Position numbers and translations under genes: made by a program
The notes under the pieces: model-generated
Database searches by the model: none
What the model was told of the DNA's origin: nothing
Seen by the model: the letters and a program-made list of their open reading frames with translations, nothing else
Source: Steroidobacteraceae bacterium
GTDB taxonomy: Bacteria; Pseudomonadota; Gammaproteobacteria; Steroidobacterales; Steroidobacteraceae
DNA: 64,000 bases
Reading direction: 5' to 3'
NCBI GenBank assembly: GCA_019187185.1
Contig: JABAQU010000006.1
Location: 38,168 to 102,167 of the forward strand
Shown: positions 41,627 through 53,245 of the stretch, one piece after another
Position numbering within the stretch: position 1 is the stretch's first letter
How the letters are laid out: every line of letters begins with the position of its first letter

Positions 41627-42574
41627 ATGACAGGCGAGTTCCGCAGACACGACTTCCGGCTCGCTCCGGGCCTCGCCGGCTTGCGGCTCGACCAGGCGCT
41701 CGCGCGGCAGTTGCCCCAGTATTCACGGTCGCGCATTCAGGGCTGGATCGAGCAGGGAACCGTGACGATCGACGGCCGCCCGGCCCGTGCGCGGGACCGG
41801 GTGCTCGGCGGCGAGGCGATCGCCCTCACCGGCGAGGTGCCGGCCGAGACACGCGTGGCGCCGCAGGCGATGCGGCTGCCGATCGTCTACGAGGACCGCG
41901 ACATCCTCGTCATCGACAAGCCGGCCGGGCTCGTCGTGCACCCCGGCGCCGGACGTCGCGAGGGCACGCTGCAGAACGGGCTGCTCGCGCACGACCCGCA
42001 GCTGGCGCACGTGCCGCGCGCCGGGCTCGTCCATCGCCTCGACAAGGACACGAGCGGGCTGATGGTGGTCGCGCGCACGATCGAGGCGCATGCGGCGCTC
42101 GCCGCGCGCCTCGCCGCGCGCGAGATCTCGCGCGAGTATCTCGCGATCGCGACCGGCGTGATGACGGGTGGCGGCACGATCGACGAGCCGATCGGACGTC
42201 ATCGCTCGGTACGCGTGAAAATGGCCGTGCGCGAGGGCGGGCGCGAGGCGATCACGCACTATCGCGTCGTCGAGCGCTTTCGCGCCCATACGTACGTGCG
42301 CGTCATGCTCGAGACCGGGCGCACGCACCAGATCCGCGTGCACCTGGCGCACGCAGGTTTTCCGATCGTCGGCGATCCCGTGTACGGCGGCCGCAGGCGG
42401 TTGCCGGCCGGCGCGTCCCCGGCACTGCGCGAGGCGCTCGGAAACTTCCATCGCCAGGCGCTGCACGCGGCGCGGCTCGCGCTTGCGCAACCCTCGAGCG
42501 GCGAGGAACTCGTCTTCGAATCGCCCGTGCCTGCGGACATGGCGGCGCTGCTCGCGGCGCTGCGCGCGGGCTGA
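41627..42574 (+). CDS. rluD: 23S rRNA pseudouridine synthase RluD
   Basis: Forms pseudouridines 1911, 1915 and 1917 in helix 69 of 23S rRNA. The 315-residue product has an N-terminal S4 RNA-binding domain (LRLDQALARQLPQYSRSRIQ), the catalytic HRLDKDTSGLMVVA, RTHQIRVHLAHAG and NFHRQALHA. RluD is normally followed by pgeF and clpB; here apbE, a YbdD-like gene and cstA have come between. Confidence 0.95.
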   Translation: MTGEFRRHDFRLAPGLAGLRLDQALARQLPQYSRSRIQGWIEQGTVTIDGRPARARDRVLGGEAIALTGEVPAETRVAPQAMRLPIVYEDRDILVIDKPAGLVVHPGAGRREGTLQNGLLAHDPQLAHVPRAGLVHRLDKDTSGLMVVARTIEAHAALAARLAAREISREYLAIATGVMTGGGTIDEPIGRHRSVRVKMAVREGGREAITHYRVVERFRAHTYVRVMLETGRTHQIRVHLAHAGFPIVGDPVYGGRRRLPAGASPALREALGNFHRQALHAARLALAQPSSGEELVFESPVPADMAALLAALRAG

Positions 42575-43597
42575 TCAGCGGGTGGGCGGCGTGAGCCCGG
42601 GGCTGTAGTAGACCTTGCCGTCCGGCCCGACGAACACCGCATCGACATCGGGTATGCGCGAGAGGATCTCGAGCGCTTTCTCGGGGCCCAGCACGAACGC
42701 CGTTTTCGACAGGCCGTCGGTCTGGGTCGCCGTCGGCCCGATGACCGTCGCGCTGCGCACCTTGCTCGCGGAGTGGCCGGTGCGCGGGTCGATGATGTGG
42801 TGGTAGCGCACGCCGTTTTCGTCGAAGTAGCGCTCGTAGTCGCCCGAGGTCGACAGGGCGATGTTCTCGAGCGGGATTCTGAGGATCACGCGCTGCGGAT
42901 CGTCGGGGTGGCGGATGCCGACCATCCATGGGCGGCCGAAGCGGTCGCCGAGGATGCGGGTGTCGCCGCCCGCGCTGACCGAGGCGTGCTCGATGCCGCG
43001 GGCCTTCAGCAGTTCGATGCTGCGATCGACGGCGTAGCCTTTGGCGAAGCCGCCGAGATCGATGCGCATGCCGGGCTTCCTGAAGCGCACGGTCGCGTTC
43101 TTCGCATCGAGTTCGAGGCTGCGCCAGTCGACGGCGGCGAGATGCGCCTCGATCTCGGCCTCGTTCGGCTTCACGTGGTGGCGGTAGTCGTAGAGGTAGC
43201 CGACGCTCGCATAGGTGATGTCGAACGCGCCGTTCGTGAGGCGCGAATAGTCGAGCGAGCGCGCGATCAGGTCGAAGAGCTCGCGGTCGACGCGCACGGG
43301 CCCCTCGCCGGCGTGCGCATTGATGCGCGACAACTGGCTTTCCGGCTTGTAGTGGCTCATCAGCACATCGACGCGCCGCATCTCGGCCATGACGGCGTCG
43401 ATCGCGGCTTCGCCCTCCGCATCGGTGCGCGACCACAGTTCCACCGCGATCCGCGTGCCCATGATCGCCGCTTCGCGCTGGTGCCAGGCGCCGGCGGGTG
43501 TCGGCGCCGCAGCCGCGGCGCCCGCCAGCACGCACGTCGCGCCCAACAGGGCCGCGCGCGCGACGAGCCTCAACAGCACCGATTGATGCCCTGCCAT
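42575..43597 (-). CDS. apbE: FAD:protein FMN transferase ApbE
   Basis: Attaches FMN covalently to threonine of flavoproteins such as NqrB/RnfD-type subunits, in the periplasm. The start MAGHQSVLLRLVARAALL at 43597 gives a signal peptide and 340 residues. Motifs are IMGTRIAVELW, MSHYKPESQLSRIN, IDLGGFAKGYAVD, SAGGDTRILG and HHIIDPRTGHSA with metal-binding residues and TQTDGLSKTAFVLG. It lies downstream of the YbdD-like gene on the same strand and overlaps it by 28 bases. Its flavoprotein target is not in the window. Confidence 0.92.
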   Translation of the reverse strand: MAGHQSVLLRLVARAALLGATCVLAGAAAAAPTPAGAWHQREAAIMGTRIAVELWSRTDAEGEAAIDAVMAEMRRVDVLMSHYKPESQLSRINAHAGEGPVRVDRELFDLIARSLDYSRLTNGAFDITYASVGYLYDYRHHVKPNEAEIEAHLAAVDWRSLELDAKNATVRFRKPGMRIDLGGFAKGYAVDRSIELLKARGIEHASVSAGGDTRILGDRFGRPWMVGIRHPDDPQRVILRIPLENIALSTSGDYERYFDENGVRYHHIIDPRTGHSASKVRSATVIGPTATQTDGLSKTAFVLGPEKALEILSRIPDVDAVFVGPDGKVYYSPGLTPPTR

Positions 43598-43758
43598 TTG
43601 CGTTCGACCTCGCCGCACCAGAATTCCCTGCGCGATGGTAGCGGCTCGCCGGGGTGCCGGGAGCAGCGATGTGCGACGAACCGTTCGTAGGCCGCGTCGC
43701 CGTTCAATCGGCCGGCGAGCCGGCGGGCCCGTGCGACCAGCATCCGCACGCGCCGCAT
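43570..43758 (-). CDS. YbdD/YjiX-family small protein, CstA partner
   Basis: A 62-residue protein with the family pattern: YERFVAHRCSRHPGEPLPSRREFWCGEVERKW (given here from its parts YERFVAHR, HPGEPLPSRREFW and ERKW). Such proteins are encoded just after cstA/btsT transporters and are needed for, or modulate, pyruvate uptake. The ATG shares its A with the cstA stop (TGATG), so translation is coupled. Confidence 0.85.
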   Translation of the reverse strand: MRRVRMLVARARRLAGRLNGDAAYERFVAHRCSRHPGEPLPSRREFWCGEVERKWQGINRCC

Positions 43759-45800
43759 CACGCGGCACTCCGTGCAGGCACGTAGGGAGCCTCGGAGCTC
43801 GGCAGCACCGGCTTGCCCGTCGTCGCGCGCCAGCACACGCGCAGCATGTCGGCGATCACGAGCCATACGATCACGACGAAAAAGCCCGTGAGCCAGGCGT
43901 CGAGCTGCTGGTTGAAGATGAGCTGCGGCGCGACCGCCGCGCGCTCCGGCGGCAGCGTGCCGGCGGCGAGCTTCGCGGCGAGATCGCGCGCGGCGGCAAA
44001 GAAGCCGAGGCGCGGGTCGTCGCTGACGATCTTCTGCACGGCCGCCGTGGTCGTGACGATCGCGAGCCACGCGAGCGGCGCGAGCGTGACCCACGCGTAA
44101 CGGAGCTTGCCCTGCTTGACGATGATGCCGGTGGCGACGGCGAGCGCGATCGCCGCGAGCATCTGGTTCGCGATGCCGAACAGCGGCCAGAGGATATGCA
44201 CGCCGCCGTTCGGGTCGATCACGCCGATGTAGAGGAAATAACCCCACGCGGCGACCACGAGCGTGCTCGCGACGAGCACCGACGGGTACCACGAGGTGCG
44301 GCCGATCGGCGGCCAGAGGTTGCCGAGCGTGTCCTGCAGCATGAAACGCCCGACACGCGTGCCGGCATCGAGCGTCGTCAGGATGAACACCGCCTCGAAC
44401 ATGATCGCGAAGTGGTACCAGATCGCGAGCAGCGACTCGCCGAAGGTGCTCGCGAAGATGCTCGCCATGCCGACGGCGAGCGAAGGCGCGCCGCCCGTGC
44501 GCGAGAAGAGCGTCGCCTCGCCCATCTCGCGCGCGAGTGCCGCCATCTGCTCGATCGTGACCGGAAAGCCCCACGAGCTGATCGTCTCGACGGCGGCCGC
44601 GGGCGTCGCGCCGACGATGCCGGGCGCGGTGTTGATCGCGAAGTACACGCCCGGATCGAGCAGCGTCGCGGCGATCATCGCCATGATCGCGACGAAGGAT
44701 TCGAGCGCCATGCTGCCGTAGCCGATCAGGCGCACGTCCGCTTCGGACGCGACGAGCTTCGGGGTCGTGCCGCTCGCGACGAGTGCATGGAAGCCCGAGA
44801 CGGCGCCGCAGGCGATCGTGATGAACACGAACGGGAACACCTTGCCGCCGAAGATCGGCCCGCTGCCGTCGACGAACTGCGTGATCGCCGGCATGCGGAT
44901 GTCGGGCTGCGCGATGACGATCGCGATCGCGAGGAGCACGATCGTGCCGAGCTTCAGGAAGGTCGACAGGTAGTCGCGCGGCGCGAGCAGCAGCCAGACG
45001 GGCAGGATCGCCGCGCACCAGCCGTAGCCGATCACGAACCATGCGAGCGTGAGGCCGTCGTGGTCGAACCAGCCGCGGATCGTCGGGCTCGCGTTCACCC
45101 AGCCGCCGCCGACCACGGCGAGGAGCAGCAGCGTGACGCCGATCAGCGAGCCCTCGAGCACGCGCCCGGGCCGCCAGTTGCGCAGGTACAGGCCGACGAG
45201 GATCGCGATCGGGATGGTCGCGAAGACCGTCGCTGTCGCCCAGGGACTGTGCTTCATCGCATTCACGACGACGAGCCCGAGGACCGCGATCAGGATCACC
45301 ATGATCACGAGCGTGCCGGTGAGTGCCGCAGCGCCGCCGACGGGGCCGAGTTCGTCGCGCGCCATCTGGCCGAGGCTGCGCCCGTTGCGCCGGGTCGAGA
45401 GCAGCAGGATCGTCATGTCCTGCACGCAGCCGCCGAGGACGGCGCCGACGAGGATCCACAGCGTGCCGGGCAGGTAGCCGAACTGCGCGGCGAGGGTGGG
45501 CCCGATCAGGGGCCCCGGGCCGGCGATCGCCGCGAAGTGATGACCGAAGGCGATCCAGCGGTGTGTCGGCACGAAATCGCGGCCGTTGTCGAGCCGTTCG
45601 GCGGGCGTCGCGCGCGTCGGGTCGATCGCGAGCACCCGCGCGGCGATCCACGCGGAGTAGAAACGGAAGCCGAGCGCGTAGATGCAGACCGCGGCGACGA
45701 TGATCCACAGCGCGTTGATGCTCTCGCCTCTGTGGAGGGCGAGCCCGCCGAGCGCATAGGCGCCCGCGGCGGCAACGGCAAGCCAGAAAAGTCGCTTCAT
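43758..45800 (-). CDS. cstA: CstA-type carbon starvation/pyruvate transporter
   Basis: Inner-membrane transporter of the CstA family, which takes up pyruvate (and possibly peptides) on carbon starvation. The 680-residue product has about 16 membrane segments, with conserved THRWIAFGHHFAAIAGPGP near residue 80, LGGCVQDM near 125 and DAGTRVGRFMLQD near 475. It starts 32 bases from the divergent pgeF gene and is followed by its small YbdD-like partner. Confidence 0.93.
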   Translation of the reverse strand: MKRLFWLAVAAAGAYALGGLALHRGESINALWIIVAAVCIYALGFRFYSAWIAARVLAIDPTRATPAERLDNGRDFVPTHRWIAFGHHFAAIAGPGPLIGPTLAAQFGYLPGTLWILVGAVLGGCVQDMTILLLSTRRNGRSLGQMARDELGPVGGAAALTGTLVIMVILIAVLGLVVVNAMKHSPWATATVFATIPIAILVGLYLRNWRPGRVLEGSLIGVTLLLLAVVGGGWVNASPTIRGWFDHDGLTLAWFVIGYGWCAAILPVWLLLAPRDYLSTFLKLGTIVLLAIAIVIAQPDIRMPAITQFVDGSGPIFGGKVFPFVFITIACGAVSGFHALVASGTTPKLVASEADVRLIGYGSMALESFVAIMAMIAATLLDPGVYFAINTAPGIVGATPAAAVETISSWGFPVTIEQMAALAREMGEATLFSRTGGAPSLAVGMASIFASTFGESLLAIWYHFAIMFEAVFILTTLDAGTRVGRFMLQDTLGNLWPPIGRTSWYPSVLVASTLVVAAWGYFLYIGVIDPNGGVHILWPLFGIANQMLAAIALAVATGIIVKQGKLRYAWVTLAPLAWLAIVTTTAAVQKIVSDDPRLGFFAAARDLAAKLAAGTLPPERAAVAPQLIFNQQLDAWLTGFFVVIVWLVIADMLRVCWRATTGKPVLPSSEAPYVPARSAA

Positions 45801-45832
45801 ACCCCTCGCAATCGTCGGCCCGACGCCGGATC

Positions 45833-46579
45833 ATGCAGTCCATGTGGATCACACCGCAATGGGCGGCGCCGGCGCGCGTGCGTGCCGCGTTCACGTTGCG
45901 AACCGGCGGCGTCAGCGCAGCGCCCTTCGACACGCTCAATCTCGGTGGCCATGTCGGCGACGACCCGATGCGGGTCGCCGAGAATCGCCGGCGCGTTGCG
46001 CAGGCGCTGTCGTTGCCCGCGGCCCCGGTGTGGTTGCAGCAGGTGCACGGCGTCGCGGTTCACGAACTCGGCACGCCGGGCGGTGTGCCACGGGGCCCGG
46101 CCGATGCCGCCGTCACGCGCGCAACGGGCATCGTCTGCGCGGTCCTCGTCGCCGACTGCCTGCCCGTGCTCCTCGCATCGCGCGATGGTGCCGTGGTGGG
46201 CGTCGCGCACGCGGGCTGGCGCGGTCTCGCGGCCGGCGTGCTCGAGGCGACGATCCGGGCGATGGCCGTGCCGGCGGCGCAGCTCGTGGCGTGGCTCGGC
46301 CCGTCGATCGGACCACAGCACTTCGAGGTCGGCGAAGACGTGCGCAGCGCGTTCGTCCAGGGCGCTGCCGCGGCGGCCGACGCGTTCCGCCCCGGTCGCG
46401 CCGGTCGCTGGTGGTGCGACCTGCCGCGGCTCGCGCACCAGCGTCTCGCAGCCTGCGGCATTCGGGAGATCGCTGCGGACGGCTCGTGCACATTCGCCAA
46501 TCGCGAGCGGTTTTTCTCGTTCCGGCGCGATGGCGATTGCGGTCGCATGGCCGCCCTCGCATGGCTGGGCCCGGCATGA
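45833..46579 (+). CDS. pgeF: Peptidoglycan editing factor PgeF (YfiH, multicopper-like)
   Basis: Cytoplasmic protein of the YfiH/laccase-domain family; in E. coli it prevents misincorporation of L-serine for L-alanine in the peptidoglycan stem, and relatives act on purine nucleosides. The 248 residues include TLNLGGHVGDDP, LQQVHG, VADCLPVLLA with the metal-binding cysteine, HAGWRG with the histidine, and LGPSIGP. Its stop overlaps the ZIP gene start. Confidence 0.93.
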   Translation: MQSMWITPQWAAPARVRAAFTLRTGGVSAAPFDTLNLGGHVGDDPMRVAENRRRVAQALSLPAAPVWLQQVHGVAVHELGTPGGVPRGPADAAVTRATGIVCAVLVADCLPVLLASRDGAVVGVAHAGWRGLAAGVLEATIRAMAVPAAQLVAWLGPSIGPQHFEVGEDVRSAFVQGAAAAADAFRPGRAGRWWCDLPRLAHQRLAACGIREIAADGSCTFANRERFFSFRRDGDCGRMAALAWLGPA

Positions 46580-47364
46580 TGATCGGGCCGGACCTGGGCA
46601 CCCTCGCCATCATCGTGTTCGCGACCGCACTCAGCGGCGTCGCCAGCGCCGCGTGCGCCGGCCTCATGTTGCTGCTGCCCGCCGGCGCGCGCTCGCGCGG
46701 CCTGCCGTACCTCGTGAGCTTCGCGACGGGCGCGTTGATCGGGGCGGCGCTGCTCGCGTTGCTGCCGCACGCGATCGAGGGTGCGGGCGAGGGCGGCGCG
46801 CACGGCATCGGCCTCGCGCTCGTCGCCGGCCTGCTGCTGTTCTTCATCCTCGAGAAACTCGTCCTGTGGCGACACTGCCACGGTGAGCACCCCGACGACC
46901 CCCATGAACAGGCCGCGGCCTGGCTCGTGCTGACGGGCGACGCGCTCCACAACGCACTCGACGGCGTGCTGATCGCCGCGGCGTTCCTTACCGATACCGG
47001 GCTCGGCATTGCCACCGCGTTCGCCGTGGCGGCCCACGAGATCCCGCAGGAAGTCGGCGATTTCGCGGTCTTGCTGCACGCCGGCTGGTCGCGCGCGCGT
47101 GCGCTCTGGTTCAACCTCGGAACGAGTCTCGCGGCGGTCCTGGGCGGCATTGCCGCCTGGTTTGCGCTAAGCCCGGTGCTCGGGGTGCTGCCCTATGTGC
47201 TCGCGGTCGCCGCCGCGAGCCTGCTCTACGTGGCCGTCGCCGACCTGATTCCGGGCCTGCACCGCCGCGTCGACGCGCGTTCGAGCCTCGTGCAGGTGAC
47301 GCTGATGGCCCTCGGCATCGCGATCATCGCCCTCGTCGAGCATTCCGCGCACGGGCCCTCTTGA
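46576..47364 (+). CDS. ZIP-family metal transporter
   Basis: Predicted inner-membrane importer or exchanger of zinc or other divalent metals. The 262-residue product has about eight membrane segments. The metal-site motifs of the family are present: HNALDG in the fourth and HEIPQE in the fifth core helix. The loop before them is rich in histidine and acidic residues ([14 protein letters not shown]), typical of ZIP proteins. Start ATG 46576 overlaps the pgeF stop. Its own stop codon lies inside the heat-shock promoter of clpB. Confidence 0.9.
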   Translation: MMIGPDLGTLAIIVFATALSGVASAACAGLMLLLPAGARSRGLPYLVSFATGALIGAALLALLPHAIEGAGEGGAHGIGLALVAGLLLFFILEKLVLWRHCHGEHPDDPHEQAAAWLVLTGDALHNALDGVLIAAAFLTDTGLGIATAFAVAAHEIPQEVGDFAVLLHAGWSRARALWFNLGTSLAAVLGGIAAWFALSPVLGVLPYVLAVAAASLLYVAVADLIPGLHRRVDARSSLVQVTLMALGIAIIALVEHSAHGPS

Positions 47365-47387
47365 GTCGGGCGGCGGCGCCCCCATAT
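47360..47387 (+). promoter_or_regulatory. Heat-shock (sigma-32) promoter of clpB
   Basis: CTTGAG (47360-47365), a 14-base spacer and CCCCATAT (47380-47387) match the RpoH consensus CTTGAA/CCCCATNT with one mismatch. The -35 contains the TGA stop of the ZIP gene. The predicted transcript start is about 47393-47395, at the clpB ATG itself. Confidence 0.8.
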
Positions 47388-47394
47388 CGCGCAC

Positions 47395-49970
<2,576 letters not shown>

Positions 49971-49974
<4 letters not shown>

Positions 49975-50000
49975 TCGGCTGCGCGGAATCCCCGTAGAAT
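49971..50000 (+). promoter_or_regulatory. Possible promoter for the FmdB-type gene
   Basis: TAGAAT (49995-50000) is a good -10; CTGATC (49971-49976) at 18 bases is a weak -35. A strong Shine-Dalgarno (GGGAGGT) lies between it and the ATG at 50018. Confidence 0.35.
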
Positions 50001-50017
50001 CGGCACCGGGAGGTGTC

Positions 50018-50398
50018 ATGCCGTTCTACGAGTACCAGTGCGGGAGCTGTGGCCATTATCTCGAGGCCATGCAGAAGATCACCGACGCGCCGCTGCGCAA
50101 ATGCCCCGATTGCGGCCGGTCCACGCTGAAGAAGCTGCTGTCGGCGCCGGTCTTCCGGCTGAAGGGCAGCGGCTGGTACGAAACGGATTTCAAGACCGAC
50201 AAGGACAAGAAGAAGAATCTCGTCGACGAGTCGCGGGAAGAGAAGCCCGAAGACAAGAAGCCGGACGAAAAGCCCAAGGCAGAAGAAGCGCCGAAGGCTG
50301 CAGAGAAGCCGAAGGCCGACGAGAAGCCGAAGCCGAAAGCCTTGCCGAAGGCGAAGCCGGCCCGCAAGGTCCGCAAGGTCCGCAAGGGCCGCAAGTAG
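50018..50398 (+). CDS. FmdB-family zinc ribbon protein with long charged tail
   Basis: The first 45 residues are the CxxC zinc ribbon of the FmdB family (MPFYEYQCGSCG and RKCPDCG). The family is widespread and often encoded near aspS; its role is not established. Here the protein extends to 126 residues through a low-complexity tail of Lys, Pro, Glu and Ala (units like EKPKAEEAPKA and DEKPKPKALPKA), ending in a purely basic KVRKVRKGRK made by a short 9-base DNA repeat. aspS follows only after an inserted three-gene block. Confidence 0.88.
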   Translation: MPFYEYQCGSCGHYLEAMQKITDAPLRKCPDCGRSTLKKLLSAPVFRLKGSGWYETDFKTDKDKKKNLVDESREEKPEDKKPDEKPKAEEAPKAAEKPKADEKPKPKALPKAKPARKVRKVRKGRK

Positions 50399-50400
50399 CG

Positions 50401-51720
50401 ATGTTCGACACGCGGCGCGTGGCTCAGCTCGCCGCGGCCGAAGCCGCGCGATTCACGGCCGACCATCCGGGATCGGCCGCGATTGCGCCGGCACTCGCTG
50501 CGCACTGGCTGAACGGCGTGCCGATGCACTGGATGCGCGACTGGGGGACCCCGTTTCCGCTCGTCCTGCGCGCAGCGCATGGCGCCGAGTTGACCGACGT
50601 CGACGGGCATCGCTACGCCGACTTCTGCCTCGGCGACACCGGCGCGATGTTCGGACACTCGCCGCCGGCTGTCGCGCGGGCGATCGCCGCACAGGCGGCG
50701 CGCGGGCTCACGGCGATGCTGCCGGACGAACGTGCCGCGACGGTCGGCGCCGGGCTCGCGCAGCTCTTCGGCCTGCCGTTCTGGCAGATGACCCAGACGG
50801 CGACCGATGCCAACCGCGCGGCATTGCGCTGGGCGCGCGCGATCACGCGCCGCCCGAAGGTCCTCGTCTTCAAGGGCTGCTACCACGGCACCGTCGATGA
50901 CGTCATGCTGCGGCCGGGCGGGATCGGCGCGGCGTTCGATGCGCGCACGAGCGCCGTCGAGGTGGAGTTCGACGATCCGGGCGCCGTCGAGTCGCGCTTG
51001 CGCGAGGGCGACATCGCGGCGCTCCTCTACGAGCCCGTGATGACCAACATGGGCATGGTCCTGCCGCAGCCCGGGCTGCACGAGACGCTGCGCGCGCTCA
51101 CCCGCCGGCACGGGACGCTGCTCGTCGTCGATGAAACCCACACGTTGTCTTCCGGTGTCGGCGGCGAAACGCGCACCCGCGGACTCGAGCCCGATGTCCT
51201 CGTGTGTGGCAAGGCGATCGCCGGTGGCCTGCCGTGTGCGGTCTACGGCTTCACCGCGCAAGTCGAGGCCGGCATGCAGCGCGTCCTCACTGCGCGCGGC
51301 GAGTCGCATGGCCACAGCGGCATGGGCACGACGCTTGCGGCCAATCCGCTCGCGCTCGCCGCGCTCTCGGCGGCGCTCGATTCACTGCACGTGCCGGACA
51401 CGTATCGCGTGATGCTCGCCGGTGCGGAGCAGCTCGACGCAGCGCTGCGCGCGCTCATCACGCGACGCGGGCTCGACTGGCATGTCGCGCGCGTGGGCGC
51501 GCGCCTCGAGATCGGCTGCGGGAAGCCCGCGGCGAACGCGACCGAGTCTGCCGCGCAGATGCAACCGGCGCTCGAGCACGCGCTGCACCTGTGGCTGCTG
51601 AATCGTGGCTTCCTCCTCACGCCGTTCCACAACATGATGCTGTACTCGCCGGTCACGGCGGCGGACGATGCGGCGCGGCTCGTCGCGGCGATCGACGCCT
51701 TCCTCGGGGAACTCGCATGA
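50401..51720 (+). CDS. Class III PLP-dependent aminotransferase
   Basis: Fold-type I aminotransferase related to glutamate-1-semialdehyde aminomutase and omega-amino-acid transaminases. The 439-residue product has GATGAM-like FCLGDTGAMFGHSPP, VFKGCYHGTVDD, the cofactor aspartate in VVDETHTLSSG and the Schiff-base lysine K271 in VCGKAIAGGLPC. It starts 2 bases after the FmdB gene and overlaps the glutamine-synthetase-like gene by 4 bases. Pairing with a gamma-glutamyl ligase suggests catabolism of an amine or amino acid; the substrate is unknown. Confidence 0.85.
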   Translation: MFDTRRVAQLAAAEAARFTADHPGSAAIAPALAAHWLNGVPMHWMRDWGTPFPLVLRAAHGAELTDVDGHRYADFCLGDTGAMFGHSPPAVARAIAAQAARGLTAMLPDERAATVGAGLAQLFGLPFWQMTQTATDANRAALRWARAITRRPKVLVFKGCYHGTVDDVMLRPGGIGAAFDARTSAVEVEFDDPGAVESRLREGDIAALLYEPVMTNMGMVLPQPGLHETLRALTRRHGTLLVVDETHTLSSGVGGETRTRGLEPDVLVCGKAIAGGLPCAVYGFTAQVEAGMQRVLTARGESHGHSGMGTTLAANPLALAALSAALDSLHVPDTYRVMLAGAEQLDAALRALITRRGLDWHVARVGARLEIGCGKPAANATESAAQMQPALEHALHLWLLNRGFLLTPFHNMMLYSPVTAADDAARLVAAIDAFLGELA

Positions 51721-53060
51721 ACGAGTTGCAGCGTTTTCTCGCGGCGCAGCCCGCCATCGATGCGGTGCAGGTCTTCATCACGGACGCGAGCGGCGTGCCG
51801 CGCGGCAAGTGCGTGAAGGCGAGCGAGCTCGAGGCGATCTATCGCGATGGCCGGCGCGTCGCGGGCTCGATTCTCGGACTCGACATCACCGGTGAGGACG
51901 TCGACGCGACCGGGCTCGTCTGGGACGTGGGCGACGCCGATGGCATTTGCCGTCCCGTGCCGGGGACGCTGCTGCCCTCGCCGTGGATCGACGCGCCGAC
52001 CGGCCAGCTCATGCTCACGATGTACGACGACGCGGGCGAGCCGGCCCCGGGCGACCCGCGCCATGCGCTGGCACGCGCTGTCGAGCGCCTCTCGGCCCTC
52101 GGGTACACGCCGGTCGTGGCGTGCGAGCTCGAGTTCTTCCTGTTGCGCGAGGTGGCCGGCCGGCTCGAACCCGCAGGGCGCTGCCGTGCAGGGGAACGCA
52201 CGCGGATCGAGTCGTACAGCCTCACGCGCCTCGACGATCTCGCGCCGCTCTTTGCGGACGTGCACGCCGCGGCGAGGGCGCAGGGCCTGCCCGCCGAGAC
52301 GTTGATGGCGGAATACGCGCCCGGCCAGTTCGAGATCACGCTGCATCACCGGGCGGACGCCCTGCGCGCGGTCGACGAGGCGATCCTCTTCAAGCGGCTG
52401 CTGCGCGGCGTGGCGCGCCGGCACGGCTGCGTTGCGACGTTCATGGCAAAGCCGTTCGCGGAGCGCGCGGGCAGCGGCCTGCACGTGCATGTGAGCCTCG
52501 CGGACCGGGACGGGCGCAATCTATTCGCCGCCGACGATCCGGCCGGCACACCGCTGCTGCGCCACGCGATCGGCGGGCTCGCGGCAACGGTGGCCGACAG
52601 CTTCCTCGTCTTCGCGCCGAATGCGAATTCCTACCGGCGCTTCCGCAGCGCGAGCTATGCGCCGATCGCGCCAACCTGGGGCATCAACAATCGCACCGTG
52701 TCGCTGCGCGTGCCGGCGGGACCGCCCGGCTCGCGCCATGTCGAGCATCGCATCGCGGGCGCCGACGCGAACCTCTACCTCACCGTGGCGGCGGTGCTGT
52801 CGGGCATCGGCAAGGGCCTTGCGGAACGCATCGATCCCGGCGCACCGGTTACGGGCAATGGCTACGCGCTGTCGCAGCCGCGCGTGTTCCCCGCCACCTG
52901 GCACGAGGCCATCGAGCGGGCGGCCGCATCCGAATTCCTGCACACGGCGCTCGGCGAGGGCCTCATGAAAATCCTGCTCGCCGTGAAGCGCCAGGAGTGC
53001 GAGCGCTTCATGGCGGAAGTCACACCGCTCGACTACGCCTGGTACCTGCGCGACAGCTAA
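51717..53060 (+). CDS. Glutamine synthetase family gamma-glutamyl ligase (PuuA-like)
   Basis: Likely joins glutamate to the amino group of an amine (polyamine, monoamine or similar), as PuuA does in putrescine breakdown, rather than to ammonia. The 447 residues have the N-terminal beta-grasp segment VQVFITDASGVPRGK, the catalytic ACELEFFLL glutamates, EYAPGQFEITLHH, the ATP-site HVHVSL and the C-terminal VEHRIAGADANLYL. ATG overlaps the aminotransferase stop, so both act in one route. Confidence 0.85.
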   Translation: MNELQRFLAAQPAIDAVQVFITDASGVPRGKCVKASELEAIYRDGRRVAGSILGLDITGEDVDATGLVWDVGDADGICRPVPGTLLPSPWIDAPTGQLMLTMYDDAGEPAPGDPRHALARAVERLSALGYTPVVACELEFFLLREVAGRLEPAGRCRAGERTRIESYSLTRLDDLAPLFADVHAAARAQGLPAETLMAEYAPGQFEITLHHRADALRAVDEAILFKRLLRGVARRHGCVATFMAKPFAERAGSGLHVHVSLADRDGRNLFAADDPAGTPLLRHAIGGLAATVADSFLVFAPNANSYRRFRSASYAPIAPTWGINNRTVSLRVPAGPPGSRHVEHRIAGADANLYLTVAAVLSGIGKGLAERIDPGAPVTGNGYALSQPRVFPATWHEAIERAAASEFLHTALGEGLMKILLAVKRQECERFMAEVTPLDYAWYLRDS

Positions 53061-53144
53061 TTGCGTAGCTGTGTCCGCCGCCGCGTCCGCATCCGCGCCG
53101 ACGCTCGCGCAAGCGCATATGATCCCGTCTTGCGAGTTCCTCGC

Positions 53145-53205
53145 CCCGGTGACGTCAATAACCGGACAAAGACACCGGTTTTGTCCGCTTGTTGACGTGA
53201 CCGGG
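53145..53205. promoter_or_regulatory. Large nested inverted repeat, candidate operator
   Basis: Two nested palindromes share one centre. Inner arms CGGACAAA (53163-53170) and TTTGTCCG (53180-53187) are perfect around 9 bases. Outer arms, each 4 bases further out, are CGGTGACGTCAA (53147-53158) and TTGACGTGACCG (53192-53203), 11 of 12 matching, extending by two more pairs outward. It lies 40 bases before the MarR-like gene and 84 after the ligase gene, with no T-run. It is a probable operator for the MarR-like regulator; a transcript hairpin is the alternative. Confidence 0.6.
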
Positions 53206-53245
53206 CGGAGGGACGCTGTGCGCGACTTCCAGAGGAGCCGCACCC

